A stretch of DNA of 64,000 nt from contig RCNN01000069.1 of assembly GCA_003667245.1 (NCBI GenBank), forward strand, positions 1-64,000. Direction: 5' to 3'. The translations under genes were made by a program, and so were the position numbers. This document shows positions 1-12,400 of this stretch, one piece after another. The DNA is from Heterostelium multicystogenum. Its lineage: Eukaryota > Evosea > Eumycetozoa > Acytosteliales > Acytosteliaceae. Below the pieces are notes generated by a model. It was not told the DNA's origin. It saw nothing but the letters and a program-made list of their open reading frames with translations, and ran no database searches. The stretch's first letter is position 1. Every line of letters starts with the position of its first letter.

Positions 1-41
1 CTATCTACCTACCTACGCAAACCAACAGAAATTTAATACAG

Positions 42-721
42 GATCAAAAGACTTCTCTGCAGTCAATATGTTTATATCTGGAAGTGCTGCCGGTGGTATT
101 GCAGTGTGCGCCACCTATCCTTTGATCTGCTGAGAGCACGTCTCGCTATAGAAGTCACTCCCGACAAGACCAGCCTGAAACAGCTGTTTAGAAGTACACT
201 GGAAAAGGGACGGTATCAGAGGAATCTATCGTGGAATCGAGCCAACTTTGATTGGTATTTCTCCCATATGCAGGTATATCTTTCTCGACATTCGAGACTT
301 TGAAATCATTCGCACCACACTATGCTCGTAACCAAGACGGCACACTGACGGCACCATACAAGTTGTTCGCCGGTGGTTTGGCAGGTGGTTTAGCACAGAC
401 TGTTTCATATCCATTCGATGTTGTTCGTCGTCGTATGCAAACACACGGATACGGAGATGGCAAGGTCGAGATCAATTTGAAGCAATCTTTCTTTTACCAA
501 TATATATCGTATCTTTAGAAATGAAGGTTTATTAAGTTTATACAAGGTAAGTAATGACGAGCGCGCACCCATCGGATATCATCAAGGTAGATTTATTAAC
601 AACATTCAATCATAAACAGGGATTAAGCATTAACTATATTAAAGTGGTGCCAACATCAGCCATTGCATTTTATACCTACGAACTCAGTACACAAGTTTTA
701 AATCAAATGATTTCAAAATAA
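42..721 (+). CDS. Mitochondrial carrier family (SLC25) protein, 3' part
   Basis: C-terminal two thirds of a mitochondrial solute carrier of the inner membrane; the 5' exons lie left of the window and a splice acceptor ends at 41. Two carrier signatures are visible, ATYPFDLLRARLAI near 110 and SYPFDVVRRRM near 405, each followed by the usual glycine-rich helix residues. The final exon reads GLSINYIKVVPTSAIAFYTY and ends at TAA 719-721. An intron with GTAAGT..CAG borders occupies 547-619. The reading frame breaks near 130, 215, 268 and 490, each at a short homopolymer, yet the protein is otherwise well conserved, so sequencing error is more likely than decay. The sequence resembles the CoA/nucleotide carrier branch (SLC25A16/A42-like); the substrate is inferred, not shown. 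Confidence 0.85.
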
Positions 722-1106
722 TTTATAATGAATGACGAATAATAATAATAATAATAAATTATGATTGAAACAACAACCAAACAAAGCTCCAGTTTTTAAT
801 AAGGACAATAGTAATTTAACAGATTGGTTACTCGCGTTTTTATATTAACACTTTTAGCTGCGATATTCTAGTTACTACTCTTATTGTCAGAGAATATGAT
901 TGCCCATTTGCAGTTTCTCCCAAATCTAGAATTCTTTCTTGTGGTCCATTAAAAAGACATATGACTTCCTCTAAATTAATTATTCTATGTTGTTTACTTG
1001 GAATTGGATAGGACACGCTGATTTTATACATACATAAAGCTGGGAAAACTATTAGCTTTATTGTATGTTATATAACCTTACAATAGATTTGATTCATCAA
1101 TCTAAA
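722..1106. other. Intergenic region
   Basis: Short spacer between the carrier and the first B-box gene. It holds an AATAAT run at 740-755 and a modest open frame on the minus strand (840-1031) for which I see no supporting motif. It presumably includes the carrier's 3' end and the promoter of the next gene. Confidence 0.5.
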
Positions 1107-2888
1107 ATGAAAAGAGCATATGAAGAGATAGAGATAAACAGTGGTATCGAATCACGATGTCAACAACACAATAAATCATTGGAACTGATTTGTCATAGGT
1201 GTAATCAATTGATGTGTTCAAAATGTATGGCAATCCACAACAGAGCACATGATCATGGAAGATATTGTGAACATATTGATGAGATTGTCAATCAATTAAA
1301 TGACAACAATATCTTTGATGACATCCATCATCAGTCAACAACAATAAGCACCAACCAAGACAATATGAATGACCAATTAACTTTCAAACAAATACTGTCA
1401 TCATTGTGGAGTTCATTAAAGTCATCGGTATCAGAGATACAATCAATCACAACAACAGAGAATGAGATATCACAACACTTTGCACAATATCATCAATATC
1501 TCATCATTGAAGAACAAAGATTAAAGAATACAATGGCTGTTAACAAACAAACATTGACTGATCGAATCGAGAACAACATCAATCAATTGAAACATATCAT
1601 CAATATCATCAATATCAATAATCATTTGAATAGTAGCAGCAACAACAACAACAGTGATAATAATGATAATGATAATACAACAGATGATAATCAAGATGAC
1701 AACACAACAAACAATGATACAACTTCACAATACATGACAACAACATTGATATCATCAATAGAATCATGTTCATCATTGTCATCATTCATCTTGAACAACA
1801 AACAAACAATATTCAATGATCGATACAATCAACGATATGATATCAATCAACTGATCAATCAATTCGACAATGATCATCAATCAATGATTCTATATCTATT
1901 GAATCAATACAATCAATCATTCAATGACAAAACAATCGATGATATCAAACAACATTCATATTCATTGACAACCAAAGCATTCGATTCTGAATCAATACAA
2001 TCAATCATCAAACAATCAATACAATTATCAATCAAATCAGAGACAACAAACAATGAAGATCATCATTATGATTCAAACAAATCAACATATATCTTCACAA
2101 CACACTGTGATAAAGGAGCAACACTCATCAATGTTTCAAACAACAATTCAATCGAACAATTACAAATAGATTATTATTTCAAATGTACATTCCAATCAAT
2201 TATCAGAGTTGATGAATATATCTATCTATTTGGTGGTTCGAATAATCAAAACAAATGGATTCGATTCTCAATCAAATCTCAATCAATTGAACACATTGGT
2301 ATTATGGATGGAATTGATCCTGACTTTTTCATATCAGTTTGTTATGATGGTCAAGATCATATCTATTTGGTAAATGGTTGGAAAACACATCGAATTGATC
2401 GATTCAACATCAAAACAATGACATTTGAAAGATATCATCAATTACCAGATCATTATGATGGTATACATGTATCAACAATGATCTTTAATGGAATATTATA
2501 TTCATTGTCATATAATAAGAATATTCTATTTTCATTTGACTTGACAAACAAATCCATCATTTCAGAAAATCTCTTGGATTGCCTACCACTCTCAGCATGT
2601 CATGACAACAATGGTCATTTCTTCGTTCATTCAAACACAGATAAATGTTTCATCAAATACAATGTCATGACCAAACAAACAAGCAAACTCAATATGATTC
2701 CTGCCAAAGATGGAGAAGTATTTCCAACTTATCATCGAATATCAGCAACAGAGAGTTATATTTATTCATTTGCTGGTATCGAAGATGGTAACTTCAAATA
2801 TTCAATTGAGAATGATAAATTAGAACCATTTTATTTGTATGGTTTATATAACAGAACTTGGTGTGCATCAATAGTTTATTCAAAATAG
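1107..2888 (+). CDS. B-box zinc finger / kelch-like propeller protein, copy A (intact)
   Basis: Only uninterrupted member of the TRIM-like family in this window, about 593 residues. I chose the ATG at 1107 (AAAATGAAA context); an in-frame ATG at 1065 would add 14 residues. Residues ~15-60 form a B-box: CQQH, CHRC, CSKC, then spaced histidines. Residues ~90-190 are a heptad-rich coiled coil (SSLWSSLKSSVSEI onward), followed by an Asn/Asp/Thr-rich linker and a conserved core beginning SQYMTTTLISSIESCSSLSS. The C-terminal ~260 residues have kelch-like blades such as YIYLFGG, IDRFNIKTMTFERYHQL and YIYSFAG. There is no RING finger, so ubiquitin-ligase activity is not implied. By analogy with TRIM proteins it may multimerise and bind a ligand through the propeller. 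Function unknown. Confidence 0.85.
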   Translation: MKRAYEEIEINSGIESRCQQHNKSLELICHRCNQLMCSKCMAIHNRAHDHGRYCEHIDEIVNQLNDNNIFDDIHHQSTTISTNQDNMNDQLTFKQILSSLWSSLKSSVSEIQSITTTENEISQHFAQYHQYLIIEEQRLKNTMAVNKQTLTDRIENNINQLKHIINIININNHLNSSSNNNNSDNNDNDNTTDDNQDDNTTNNDTTSQYMTTTLISSIESCSSLSSFILNNKQTIFNDRYNQRYDINQLINQFDNDHQSMILYLLNQYNQSFNDKTIDDIKQHSYSLTTKAFDSESIQSIIKQSIQLSIKSETTNNEDHHYDSNKSTYIFTTHCDKGATLINVSNNNSIEQLQIDYYFKCTFQSIIRVDEYIYLFGGSNNQNKWIRFSIKSQSIEHIGIMDGIDPDFFISVCYDGQDHIYLVNGWKTHRIDRFNIKTMTFERYHQLPDHYDGIHVSTMIFNGILYSLSYNKNILFSFDLTNKSIISENLLDCLPLSACHDNNGHFFVHSNTDKCFIKYNVMTKQTSKLNMIPAKDGEVFPTYHRISATESYIYSFAGIEDGNFKYSIENDKLEPFYLYGLYNRTWCASIVYSK

Positions 2889-3737
2889 ATTAACATCAAA
2901 ATGACTAAGAAGGTTGTTGGTCATGGGTTTGTTTCTCTTTCCTTTCAATCTAAATGTGATGACATCGATACATACAAATTAAAAATAAACGGTATCACCT
3001 GCTATTAGGTTTTTGGAAATCCAGTTTGTTATTCCTAAAGAAATTAAAGTTGTGGTTGGAGCATAAATATATGTTTTATCTTTAGAAACTTGGTTTCTTT
3101 CTTGAAAACTCCTGTTTGTTGATTATTATATGATGACTCTGGTATATTTTTCCAACTTCTTTCTCTCTATCCAGAAGGGAAAAAAGGTTTACTGAATAAT
3201 AGATACCCAATGAATTGAATAGATCAAGTTTGTAAATAATGAGGCAACAGACTCACTGGGGGACTAACTTTAGTTCCAATTGCAATAATTGGTAGTTTGG
3301 GGATTGTTTAAAACTTTGATGATCCTTTGATATAGTAAACCACAGAAGTATTTCCCCCCAAAGTTTTTGGTAGTTTTTATTATAGTGTGTTGTCAAACCC
3401 AGCCAAAGTGCATTTGAATCACTTGCCTCTTTTGTCATTAAACAATTAGGTGACCATCCACATCATTGTTTGTTAGAGCTTCTCAAGTAAAATCAATGAT
3501 CAATAGACTTTATCTCCTTTTGTTGAAACTACAACTACTAATGGGCGATCAAAAAAGTGTTTGGCTCATCATTCTCAAAAAACAAAAAGATATTTAATCA
3601 AAGTCGCAACTTATAATTTTAATTTTTAATTAAAATATCTAGTTTTTTTAATTCCCTGGAGACAAAATACTAAATGAAACATTTTAAAAAACATTAGTAT
3701 TTGGGGTAGGATTACTATTAGATCTAGTGTTATAATT
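2889..3737. other. Intergenic region
   Basis: About 850 bp of AT-rich DNA after copy A. The first ~40 bp resemble the 3' flank shared by the family (TAGATTAACATCAAAATGAC). I see no other recognisable gene; a short minus-strand open frame at 3253-3438 has no features that convince me. The last ~150 bp are very A/T-rich and probably form the promoter of the next gene. Confidence 0.5.
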
Positions 3738-5883
3738 ATGTCTTCAAACAATAATGAGGGTCCAACTGAGAAGAGAGAAAAGCTTCTTCAGGAGGAAGAT
3801 GAAAAGTTGTCAAGGAGTTTGCGTGGTTGGATTCAAGAGGAGCTGAAAAAAGAAGATAGAAAGAATAGGTATTATATTAGAAATCCTACGGGCAATGAAA
3901 TGGATCACCACCGAGGCCTCGAAGCAGCCAAAGGATTTAGCTATGATTTCTCTTCATTGCTAGCCATTAATTTGCCCCGACTTCAAAGCAAATATGACAA
4001 GCAAGGCAATCTCAACATAACACCAGAGTTGTATCTAGAGCAACAGGCCAAGATTCAGGAGGAGTTGAAAACTTATCGCGAAGCCAAAGGCTTGAATTAC
4101 CAAAGATATGAGAGTGTCCCAAAGCCTGGAGGTGTTAGCTTGATTCCCCAATTCCCTGCTGGCCAACCACTTGACATCTCTGGATCTAAACTTACTCTTG
4201 GTGGTCTCAGTTACAACTCCAGTCTTAGTGAAAGAGAGATTGAGGATCTACAAATAGCTTTCCATTCGACACTCGGTGGTGTTACTATCTCTTTTCTAAG
4301 GGAAGATAAATATTTCCAAAGATTGCTCGATGGTATAACCCCAGACTCTCCAATCTGCAAGGTATTGATGGATGTTGATAGGCTACTGAGTGCTCTTAGC
4401 TTTGGAATTGACTACTTCACTGGATTGAAAGCCACATGCTTGGTCGATGGCTATGAGAATTATCTTGATGCCAGAACAAGATTATTATCGATTCCTGATG
4501 GAGTTACGAAACTTGGCTATGATAAGTTCGCCCAAATCCTACCTCACCCAACGATTCTTTTGAATCCCAATTACATTCCTGATTTTGATAGTGAGACCAA
4601 AACCATAAAGTTCAAAGGTCAGGCGCTTATCATCTCTACAAGAGGTAGATACTCTGACTGGAAGGATCAGAATTACTATGATGATGAATTTCGAGTTGGT
4701 AAAGAGATGTTCCCATTCTTTGACCATTTTAATAAGAGCTATTTACAGTACCTGAATAGCTATCCAGAGCTGGAAAAGCTTGAAGAGTATGCCAGAGTTT
4801 TGATCTTACTCTCAATGGGACCGGCAAGAAATCCTGAAGAAGCAACCACAATTTCAAGTATCGAGAAGTTAGAAGTTAGTCTAACAAGCATTTTCGGCAA
4901 CGATCCCGATACCCTTTTGAGTCATGTTGCTCTTCTTGATGCCCAAGTACAGGCTGCAACTAATGATATAGACTCTGAGGAGTTTTTAGATCAGGCCATT
5001 TTAATAGCAGAATCCTACAGGAATCTTAAGGTTCGTAGTTTTGTTTGTTGTAATCTCTTGATAGCCGCCCTGTTGAAAGTATCCAAGGAGTCTCCAAAAT
5101 ACCCAATATTGACCAGGGAGCTCTCCGACCTACTTGTGGACAGCTATAAAAACATTTCTGATTTTGAGCTGGAGCTCCTAGAGTCTGTCTTTGGCACAGA
5201 GAATCGCGATATTATTATTCACTATTTACTTGGAATAACACACGAGTATGCGATGGAACAATGTGATGACTTTTCGCTGTCTATGGTATACTCGAGGCTA
5301 ACAGGGGAATATACCTATTCCATGATAAATGATTTATTCAAAGAATGGGGAGACGATAGAAATCACCGATATGCTTGCTATGTATTATTCCAGGCAGTAC
5401 GCAACAACTCAAAAAATGGAGAAGCGTAAGACTGGCACTTTGTGTCCTATAAACTTAATTCGAGGCTTATCACAGGTAAGTCTAAGTATTGATGTACTCG
5501 TTGTAAGAAATGGTTCAAAATATCTTCCAGTTTGTTTCTATAATTTGTCACAATTTCATGATCAAATTGAAGTTTACAAGTTATTATTCAAGGCCGAACA
5601 ATTGATCAATAGATCCAAAGAAGAGACAGATCATACAGAGGCACTCTCTATGGCCACTCAAGCCAAGAGTATAGGATCTTCATGCCTTAATGTGACTAAT
5701 GATGCAAGATACATACGTTTCTTGGCAACACAGAGAATTGCAGATATCTATAATTCTATTGGTGATTCAAGTGACAAAGTACACCTGTGGACAAGATTGG
5801 CTAACATTGAAAAGGAAAAACTCCTCCTTGAAGATCCCCATTACCTGGATGAGCCTAAATCAAGTTTTTGCACCATCCAATAA
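3738..5883 (+). CDS. Unrecognised large protein
   Basis: A long frame from the ATG at 3738 (TTATGTCT context) runs 563 codons. It shifts by one base at the A6 run near 5413 and continues to TAA at 5881-5883, giving roughly 710 residues. I see no signal peptide or membrane segment. The N-terminus is charged and helical (KREKLLQEEDEKLSRSLRGW), then a proline-glycine segment, then mostly alpha-helical sequence. The C-terminal part (EALSMATQAKSIGSSCLNV, then IADIYNSIGDSS) is compatible with helical-repeat (TPR-like) structure. Codon use is balanced and the base composition is richer than that of the B-box genes, so the gene looks old and constrained. A GTAAGT at 5476 could start a small intron, but no acceptor keeps the frame. 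I do not recognise the family. Confidence 0.7.
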
Positions 5884-6423
5884 CCCATCCTCTAGTTTTC
5901 CATCATTTGTATATCTAAATATATATTTTAATTTATCATAAATAAAAGTTTTCTTATCAATATGTATCAATAAATATGGTATCATCTGATTTGATTATCC
6001 TTTGAAGATCTTACAACAATGAAAATGATATTTCCCCGCTTGCGAAAAAGAATAAAATGCAGCAAAATTGAAAAAATATGAAAATAAAAATTTGTTTGAA
6101 ATTTGGTGTTAGTGTGAACACGAACTACTGCTGAACTTAGAAAAAGATACTATCATAATTCTAATCATCTAGTTTACTCCTCTAGTCAAGTACAACCATA
6201 TATCTCTGACTGCTGTTAGTCTTAGTAGTTAATTAGTTAGTTTAGTTGTACTTGTATTACATACATGTATATTAGTATTATTTTATTTATTTATATAGTA
6301 TAGTATTGTAAATAATCAAGAAGAAGAAGAAATAGAAGTAAAGGAAGAGGAGTAGGTTTATCTTGTTTATATTATATTGTATACTTATGCATATAGTGTG
6401 AGAGAGAAGAGACGACAGCAATC
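5884..6423. other. Intergenic region / SZT2 5' region
   Basis: AT-rich spacer of 540 bp. TAGTTAATTAGTTAGTTTAG-type repeats near 6220-6245 and a purine-rich stretch at 6315-6355 lie upstream of the SZT2 start and probably belong to its promoter and leader. No gene is seen. Confidence 0.5.
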
Positions 6424-9400
6424 ATGTCTTCTTATAGAAATCAAAAGAGTTCAGCTCATCCTTCGCCTCCTCAGATGCAACTGAGTGAGATTCAATCGCA
6501 ACAACAACAACAGCAGCAACAAATACGGAAGAATGACGCTGAGAATCTATTGCTATTTGTAAGAGAGTATACATTCTTTAGATCGGACAGAGCACTATGG
6601 TATTTCAAACATTTACTATCGTTAAACTCAAGCTTGAAGGTATGCTATTAGCTTACTTACTGTTCTACTGACAGAGTTTGAAGAAGACTAATATACCATC
6701 GCAATCACTTGGCTTGGATTATATATGTTTAGCTATCAATGGATAAAGAGGAATCGATTATAGTTGTATATATTGCACTTGATAATGGGGTCATTCTGGA
6801 TCTGGCGAACAGTCATAAGTCATTCGGTAGCTTGGTGTATTTTAAAGAGAGAAAGGATAGTCGAAAGAAGAATAGCAGTAGCAACAGTAGCGGTGGCGGA
6901 AACAGAGATATTGGTGATGACGTCGCCGACAAACCAGACGACTACAAACAATATAGCATGAGCAGTCAGGAGCTAGTGTATAATATAAATGACATACATC
7001 ACCAGCATCACCAACATCATAGAGCGTCAGCGGATTCCGACGAAGACAATGAGTTTGTCGATTCTGACTCTGACTCTGACGATTATCAATACCAGCAAAA
7101 GCGAACGATTAAAGTAGACAAACAGTCATTGCCACTGATATCAATGACCCCCAAAACACAGATATCGCTCGTGTGCTCCACCTATAAATGCGTATTCTAT
7201 CTCGACATGTCGCCCTCGATGGCGTCTGTCGACCCAATCACAGGAACTATCTTGCTGGAATATCTCTACACATCACTCAACTCTCTTCTTATCTCACTCT
7301 CTCATCCACTGGAAACCAATTCATATAATGTAAGATTAGCTGTATAGCTCTATCAATCGGAATCCGATACTAACGGTCGACACTTATCAGTTTGAACCAA
7401 AGATATATATTACAGTTATAGCACAGGGTGTATTCCCCAATTTCAAAGTGTTGGTACAGGGTGCACTGCTTCGTCGTGACACAGTGGCGACTTTATTGGA
7501 AGATCTGAAGAATCAGCTTAATAGCTATGAGAACGATGTTGCACATCAGTTTGCTAATTGTAAAAGTTCAGCTAACAGCAGCTCAGGCATCACCGACTTG
7601 GCGGCAGCTGTGTCAACCAGTTTGATGGCACTCTCTGTCATGCCACTTGGTGCATGTCCGTCAATCACTATAATAACCGACGCAGTCGTCACTATTGCCG
7701 ACTCAGATGTCAAGTCATTCGACTCGGTTATCATGCAATGTACAAGAAGCGACACACACATCCACATGGTACAGGTTGGTAGTGGCGTATACAGCCATGC
7801 TGACTATGGGTACACACCAGATACAGATCTACTTCGATTCATATCTACGGCGACTGGCGGAACCTTCTTTGACCTGTCAGCTCTCCCCGAAATCAACACT
7901 GTCCACACAAGAGCAACAAATCAGCAACAACAATACAGCGGCAATGGATTCTCTGCAAATCAACCGGTATCACTCAATGTAATGCCCTACGATACTGATA
8001 AAATGTTGGATATTCAGCACTGTTATTTTATACGTGAGTTCTCTCCGAACAAAGTGCACTTCCCATACAGATCATCGTCGAATCTTAATGTGTTACAGAA
8101 CAGTCAGCAACAGCAGCTACCACCAAATCCACATGGAAACATCCACTTTTACAGAATCGATTTGTTTCAGCCGACAGTTGGAAAGAGTTTGGAATCAATG
8201 TTTGAAGAGGCTGTTGATCAACAGTTGCAACAGAGATATGGAGGATCAAAGTATCTGGCCGGAAATATTGGAAGTGTAGTTAATATCTATCCATCAAAAT
8301 CAACTCCATCCGAAAATACAACTATCCCATCCGAAACTATCATCAGTGATATGTCGATTGTCCACGCTTTAATGGCAGTGGACTATGCATTCCCTTGGGT
8401 TGGAACTCCTCCACAGGTTCCACTCTTGAGGACAACCGCCAAAGAGTATACCGTCGAGGTTGATGTTCTGAAGCTGCTAGATCTTCATATAAGAGATGGA
8501 TTTGTAGTTAAGATGGTTAGTTTAAAGCGGCCTGATTCAGAGCTTGGAGTCAGCCTACTATACAATTGGTTGCCAAATATCAAGATTGAATATAAAATTA
8601 AATTCTTAATGTTGGACAGATACAACAGTAGTGGCAGCTCAAACGAGGACACTTCATCAGCAGGAAACTACGATTTTTCACAACAGAGTCAATATAAGAA
8701 GCAGGCACAACAGCGACAAATAATGGAACAAAAGTTAAATGTAAAGGTTTGCATCGAAGTTATGGCATACTACGACTTCTTGAAGGAATACACTGGAGGC
8801 GGTTCATCCAAGCGTGGAAACATGTCCTCCGTTGCTAAACTTCAGAGCTATATCAATAATATTCACGAGAAGGATAAGCTATTGCAAGTTCTATTCCTCC
8901 AATGCCAGCCATCAGCAATACCACCTGTGCCAACTTTTGATCCGATTCAAGCGCACAACACTCAAGCTTCATCATTCCTCAAAATGCTGCAACAACTTGG
9001 AAATTATCAACAATGGGAAAAATGGCTGCGTGCTGAAACTATTAATGTCATTTTGGAGCCAAATATTAGCATACTTCCAGGGCCAAACTACATTGTCCAG
9101 TACGAGTCCTCAAGAAATGCTTTCCTTGGACATTGTTCCAAATGGGCAAATAATACCTATAGCTTAAATACCAACCTGTTTGTGAGATTCCTCACACCAA
9201 GCACAGCACCTTCATTCGCATCACCTCAACTTCCATCAGTTCCCAATGAGAATCTACACCATCATTTCCCCTCAACCTCCTTCTGTATTATGCGATTCCA
9301 ATGGGAGGCTGCAGGATTTGCAAATATTATCTTACAGTTTTTCTCAACGAGCGAGGCAGTTCGTGACAAGACCATCAAGGATATGAAGCGTGATCTAGCA

Positions 9401-12400
9401 CAGATCAGGTCTCCAATTGCCACATTCAACGATGAAGTGGAAGACATGGAAATGGTACATGAGTTATCAGCGAGCAAATCAGTGAAATCAGTGCGCCCAC
9501 TCAACAGAGAGCTACGCAGAATGTTGGTGAAATATGACTTTGAGTCGGCACCATCACAACCGCCTGGCCAATCACCATCAACTTCTCCAACACCACCTTT
9601 TACCTCGGTTGCCTCCTCACCTAAAATCAATGGTCAACCAGGACAATCACAATCAGCATCACAGAAATATGGCATTCCTCCAATTACTCTGGGACAACAA
9701 CTCCAGGTTCCAAGCATGGTAGGTAACTCTGGAGGTGTACCTGAGAGCAGATCACCTCCCACCACTGGCAGACTTCACCATCACAGTGGTACTATCAACA
9801 CCAACCATAATCCAACATCTTCGCGCTCCTTCCACTCCTATACACAGACACCCTACCTGCTTTCACCAGAGCTAAAGAGCTACTTGTGGTCACAAAGATG
9901 GGTCTATGACTTGGGTGACGCCAAATCAGCAGAGCTTGCTATGGGACACATCTTCCAGGAGCGTCTCTGTGAGGGATACACATTGCTTAATCTTTCAACT
10001 TTCCTATTCTTCAAAGAGATACAACTTCACCAGGAGAGATGTTCCGATTCTGAGACACATTCAGTTGCTCTCCAGTATATGATTTACATTCGAGCTCCTC
10101 ACTGTTTAGTCATAGAGTTTTGGATGGAGCCACAAAAGGGATACCTTTGTTCAACTCTCAAAGGAGATGAGGAATGGATGAATGAACGTGAGATCTATCG
10201 TTTGCTAAAGAAATGGCTTGAAGAATCAGACGGACACATCATCAGTGGAATATCAAATTTCAACGACCTTCTTATGATATCATTGTCATCCGATCCACTT
10301 GCTGAAATGCAAGAGATACTCTACCAGTCGCCTACCATCACTTTACCTTTCAAAGATGGCGCCAAACTGCCCGAGTACAAAGTTACTGCAAACAAACCAG
10401 AGTTCTCACTGGACAATCTCATTTCATTCTCAACAGTCACTCAAAAGTTGTTCTCCATCATTAACATTCCACCTGACCAATCACCAGAGATTATCAAACT
10501 TTCAATCAAATCCAACCAGAAACTCTACAGTATGCTTGGTGAAATAGTCAAGGCACTGAATGCTTTTGAAATTCCATCAACATTCTTTGCCAAAAGTAAC
10601 AGATTTAAAAAGTAACTATCTTTGTATCTTATCCAATTTCATCCAATTGCTAACCAGATTAAATCTATTTTAGCGGAAGATGTTTTATTAAAGCAACCAA
10701 CAGTACAGACTTTTTATTCACTTTCTTGCATCCTTTGATCATCGAAGGCAACAGCAACGCCCAAAAGCAATCAGAAAACAACAGAACCATTTGCCTATCA
10801 TTCTACGAATGTTCAATCAAAGGTTTTATTGATGTAAACCACTCTCCGTATGTAGCGTCCAACATGATCAAACTCATTCATTGGCTAACCTAATTACCTA
10901 CCAATCTAGCAAAACATTGGAGTATTTATCCAGAATATTTAATGTACCATATATTGATACCTCAGATACAGATATATTATTAAAGAGCTACTATAACAAG
11001 AAGTGTAGTCTGCATGAAAGTATTCACCATACTACACCCCAACATCATGCCACTCGTCAGTATATCAGAACGATAAAGAATGGCTTTGAAAGAGCATTCC
11101 TTCAGGCTCTCTACACTAATCTGCGTGATAACATTCCTATTGAGCCAACCGACCTTCTCAATGCCATCACATCGTGCAAAGAGTATTATATTGACATTGA
11201 CATATCACAGCTGATAAAAATTCTACAAAAGTCCAACAGGGATATCAATGGATATTTGAACGATAAATTCTCTGAACAGGTCATGTCAAACTACTTTAAG
11301 AGAATCGACGACACAGAGTATTACTTTTATAATAGAGCAACGTTGACACCAACTGCTGGCGGAAACAGCATAGATCAGAACTCAGCAGACGATGATTTAC
11401 AACCCGATGACGATGCTATCACTAACAGTGATGAGGATGTAGAGATATATCGGGATGATCTCTCGATTGATGGAGACGATAACTATGACGATAGCGACGA
11501 TACCATCTCACTCAATCCTGACAAGAATCAAGATACTGCAGCATCTGGAAAATCAAAGAGATCTGCTCATAAGCAGCAAATAGGTACTACTGGACACCAG
11601 TCTCTCAACTCTAGCTCTGATGTTCCAATCGACAAACGACTTGAGTCGATTCTCGGGGAGCTGCAGGTTGACTTTGAGAAGCGATCAGCTGAGTTTGGAC
11701 TTTTCCCATACCCCTTGTTCATCAAGATGGAAATGGTAATGCTTCACAATAACAGCTTGTATCAATCGCCAGTTTTAGAGGGCGAAGAAACATATACCTC
11801 CTCCCTTTCAGCAAACAATCAAGTGAACTCCTATCAATTTAGAATCACTCTTGGACAGCAGGAATATGACAAATCATGTCCATCGTTGTCTGATCTCTCT
11901 CCTTCTCGTTCACTACTAAGATTCAAGTGCATTACACCGCAACCAGCAATCAGAACCATTAACAGCATTCCTCAACACATGCAGATGTCTTATGGCAAGC
12001 GTTCACGTTCATTTAGCAATCAACTACCTAAAACATTGGCTACAATCATGCGTCATCATCGTCGTCAAGTAGTTGCACTTGTCTCCAGCGAGATTCTCTC
12101 ATGTCTCAGAACAATTCGTCCAATCAATAAGCATGTTTTGGATCTTGTCTTATTCCATATGAACAAGTTGGCCTATCACAGATCTCCACAACACCATCTC
12201 CACAGCTATACAGTCAATATGCAGTTTGTCGATGTCAAAGAAGGTAGTGCACTACTCATGAGTCAATTAGAGAATTGTAATCACGGCATGAAACTGATGC
12301 GATTCAACGATCTTATGAATTATTATGAGGATACACCAACAGATGAACAGATTTGGACATGTTCTCACAAGGATATTGTGGATATATATGCACATTCACC

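Noticed and set aside
840..1031. 63-codon minus-strand frame
   Set aside because: No motif, weak start context, no flanking exon with compatible splice sites found; could be a relic but not supportable.
3253..3438. 61-codon minus-strand frame
   Set aside because: Isolated, no domain or repeat similarity, in an AT-rich spacer.
5476..5530. Candidate intron in the unrecognised protein gene
   Set aside because: Removing it brings a stop within ~25 codons; the unspliced frame stays open for 120 codons.
10613..10615. Apparent stop codon ending SZT2 midway
   Set aside because: It lies inside an intron, 10612-10673; splicing gives a continuous conserved frame (GRCFIKATNSTDFLFTFLHP).
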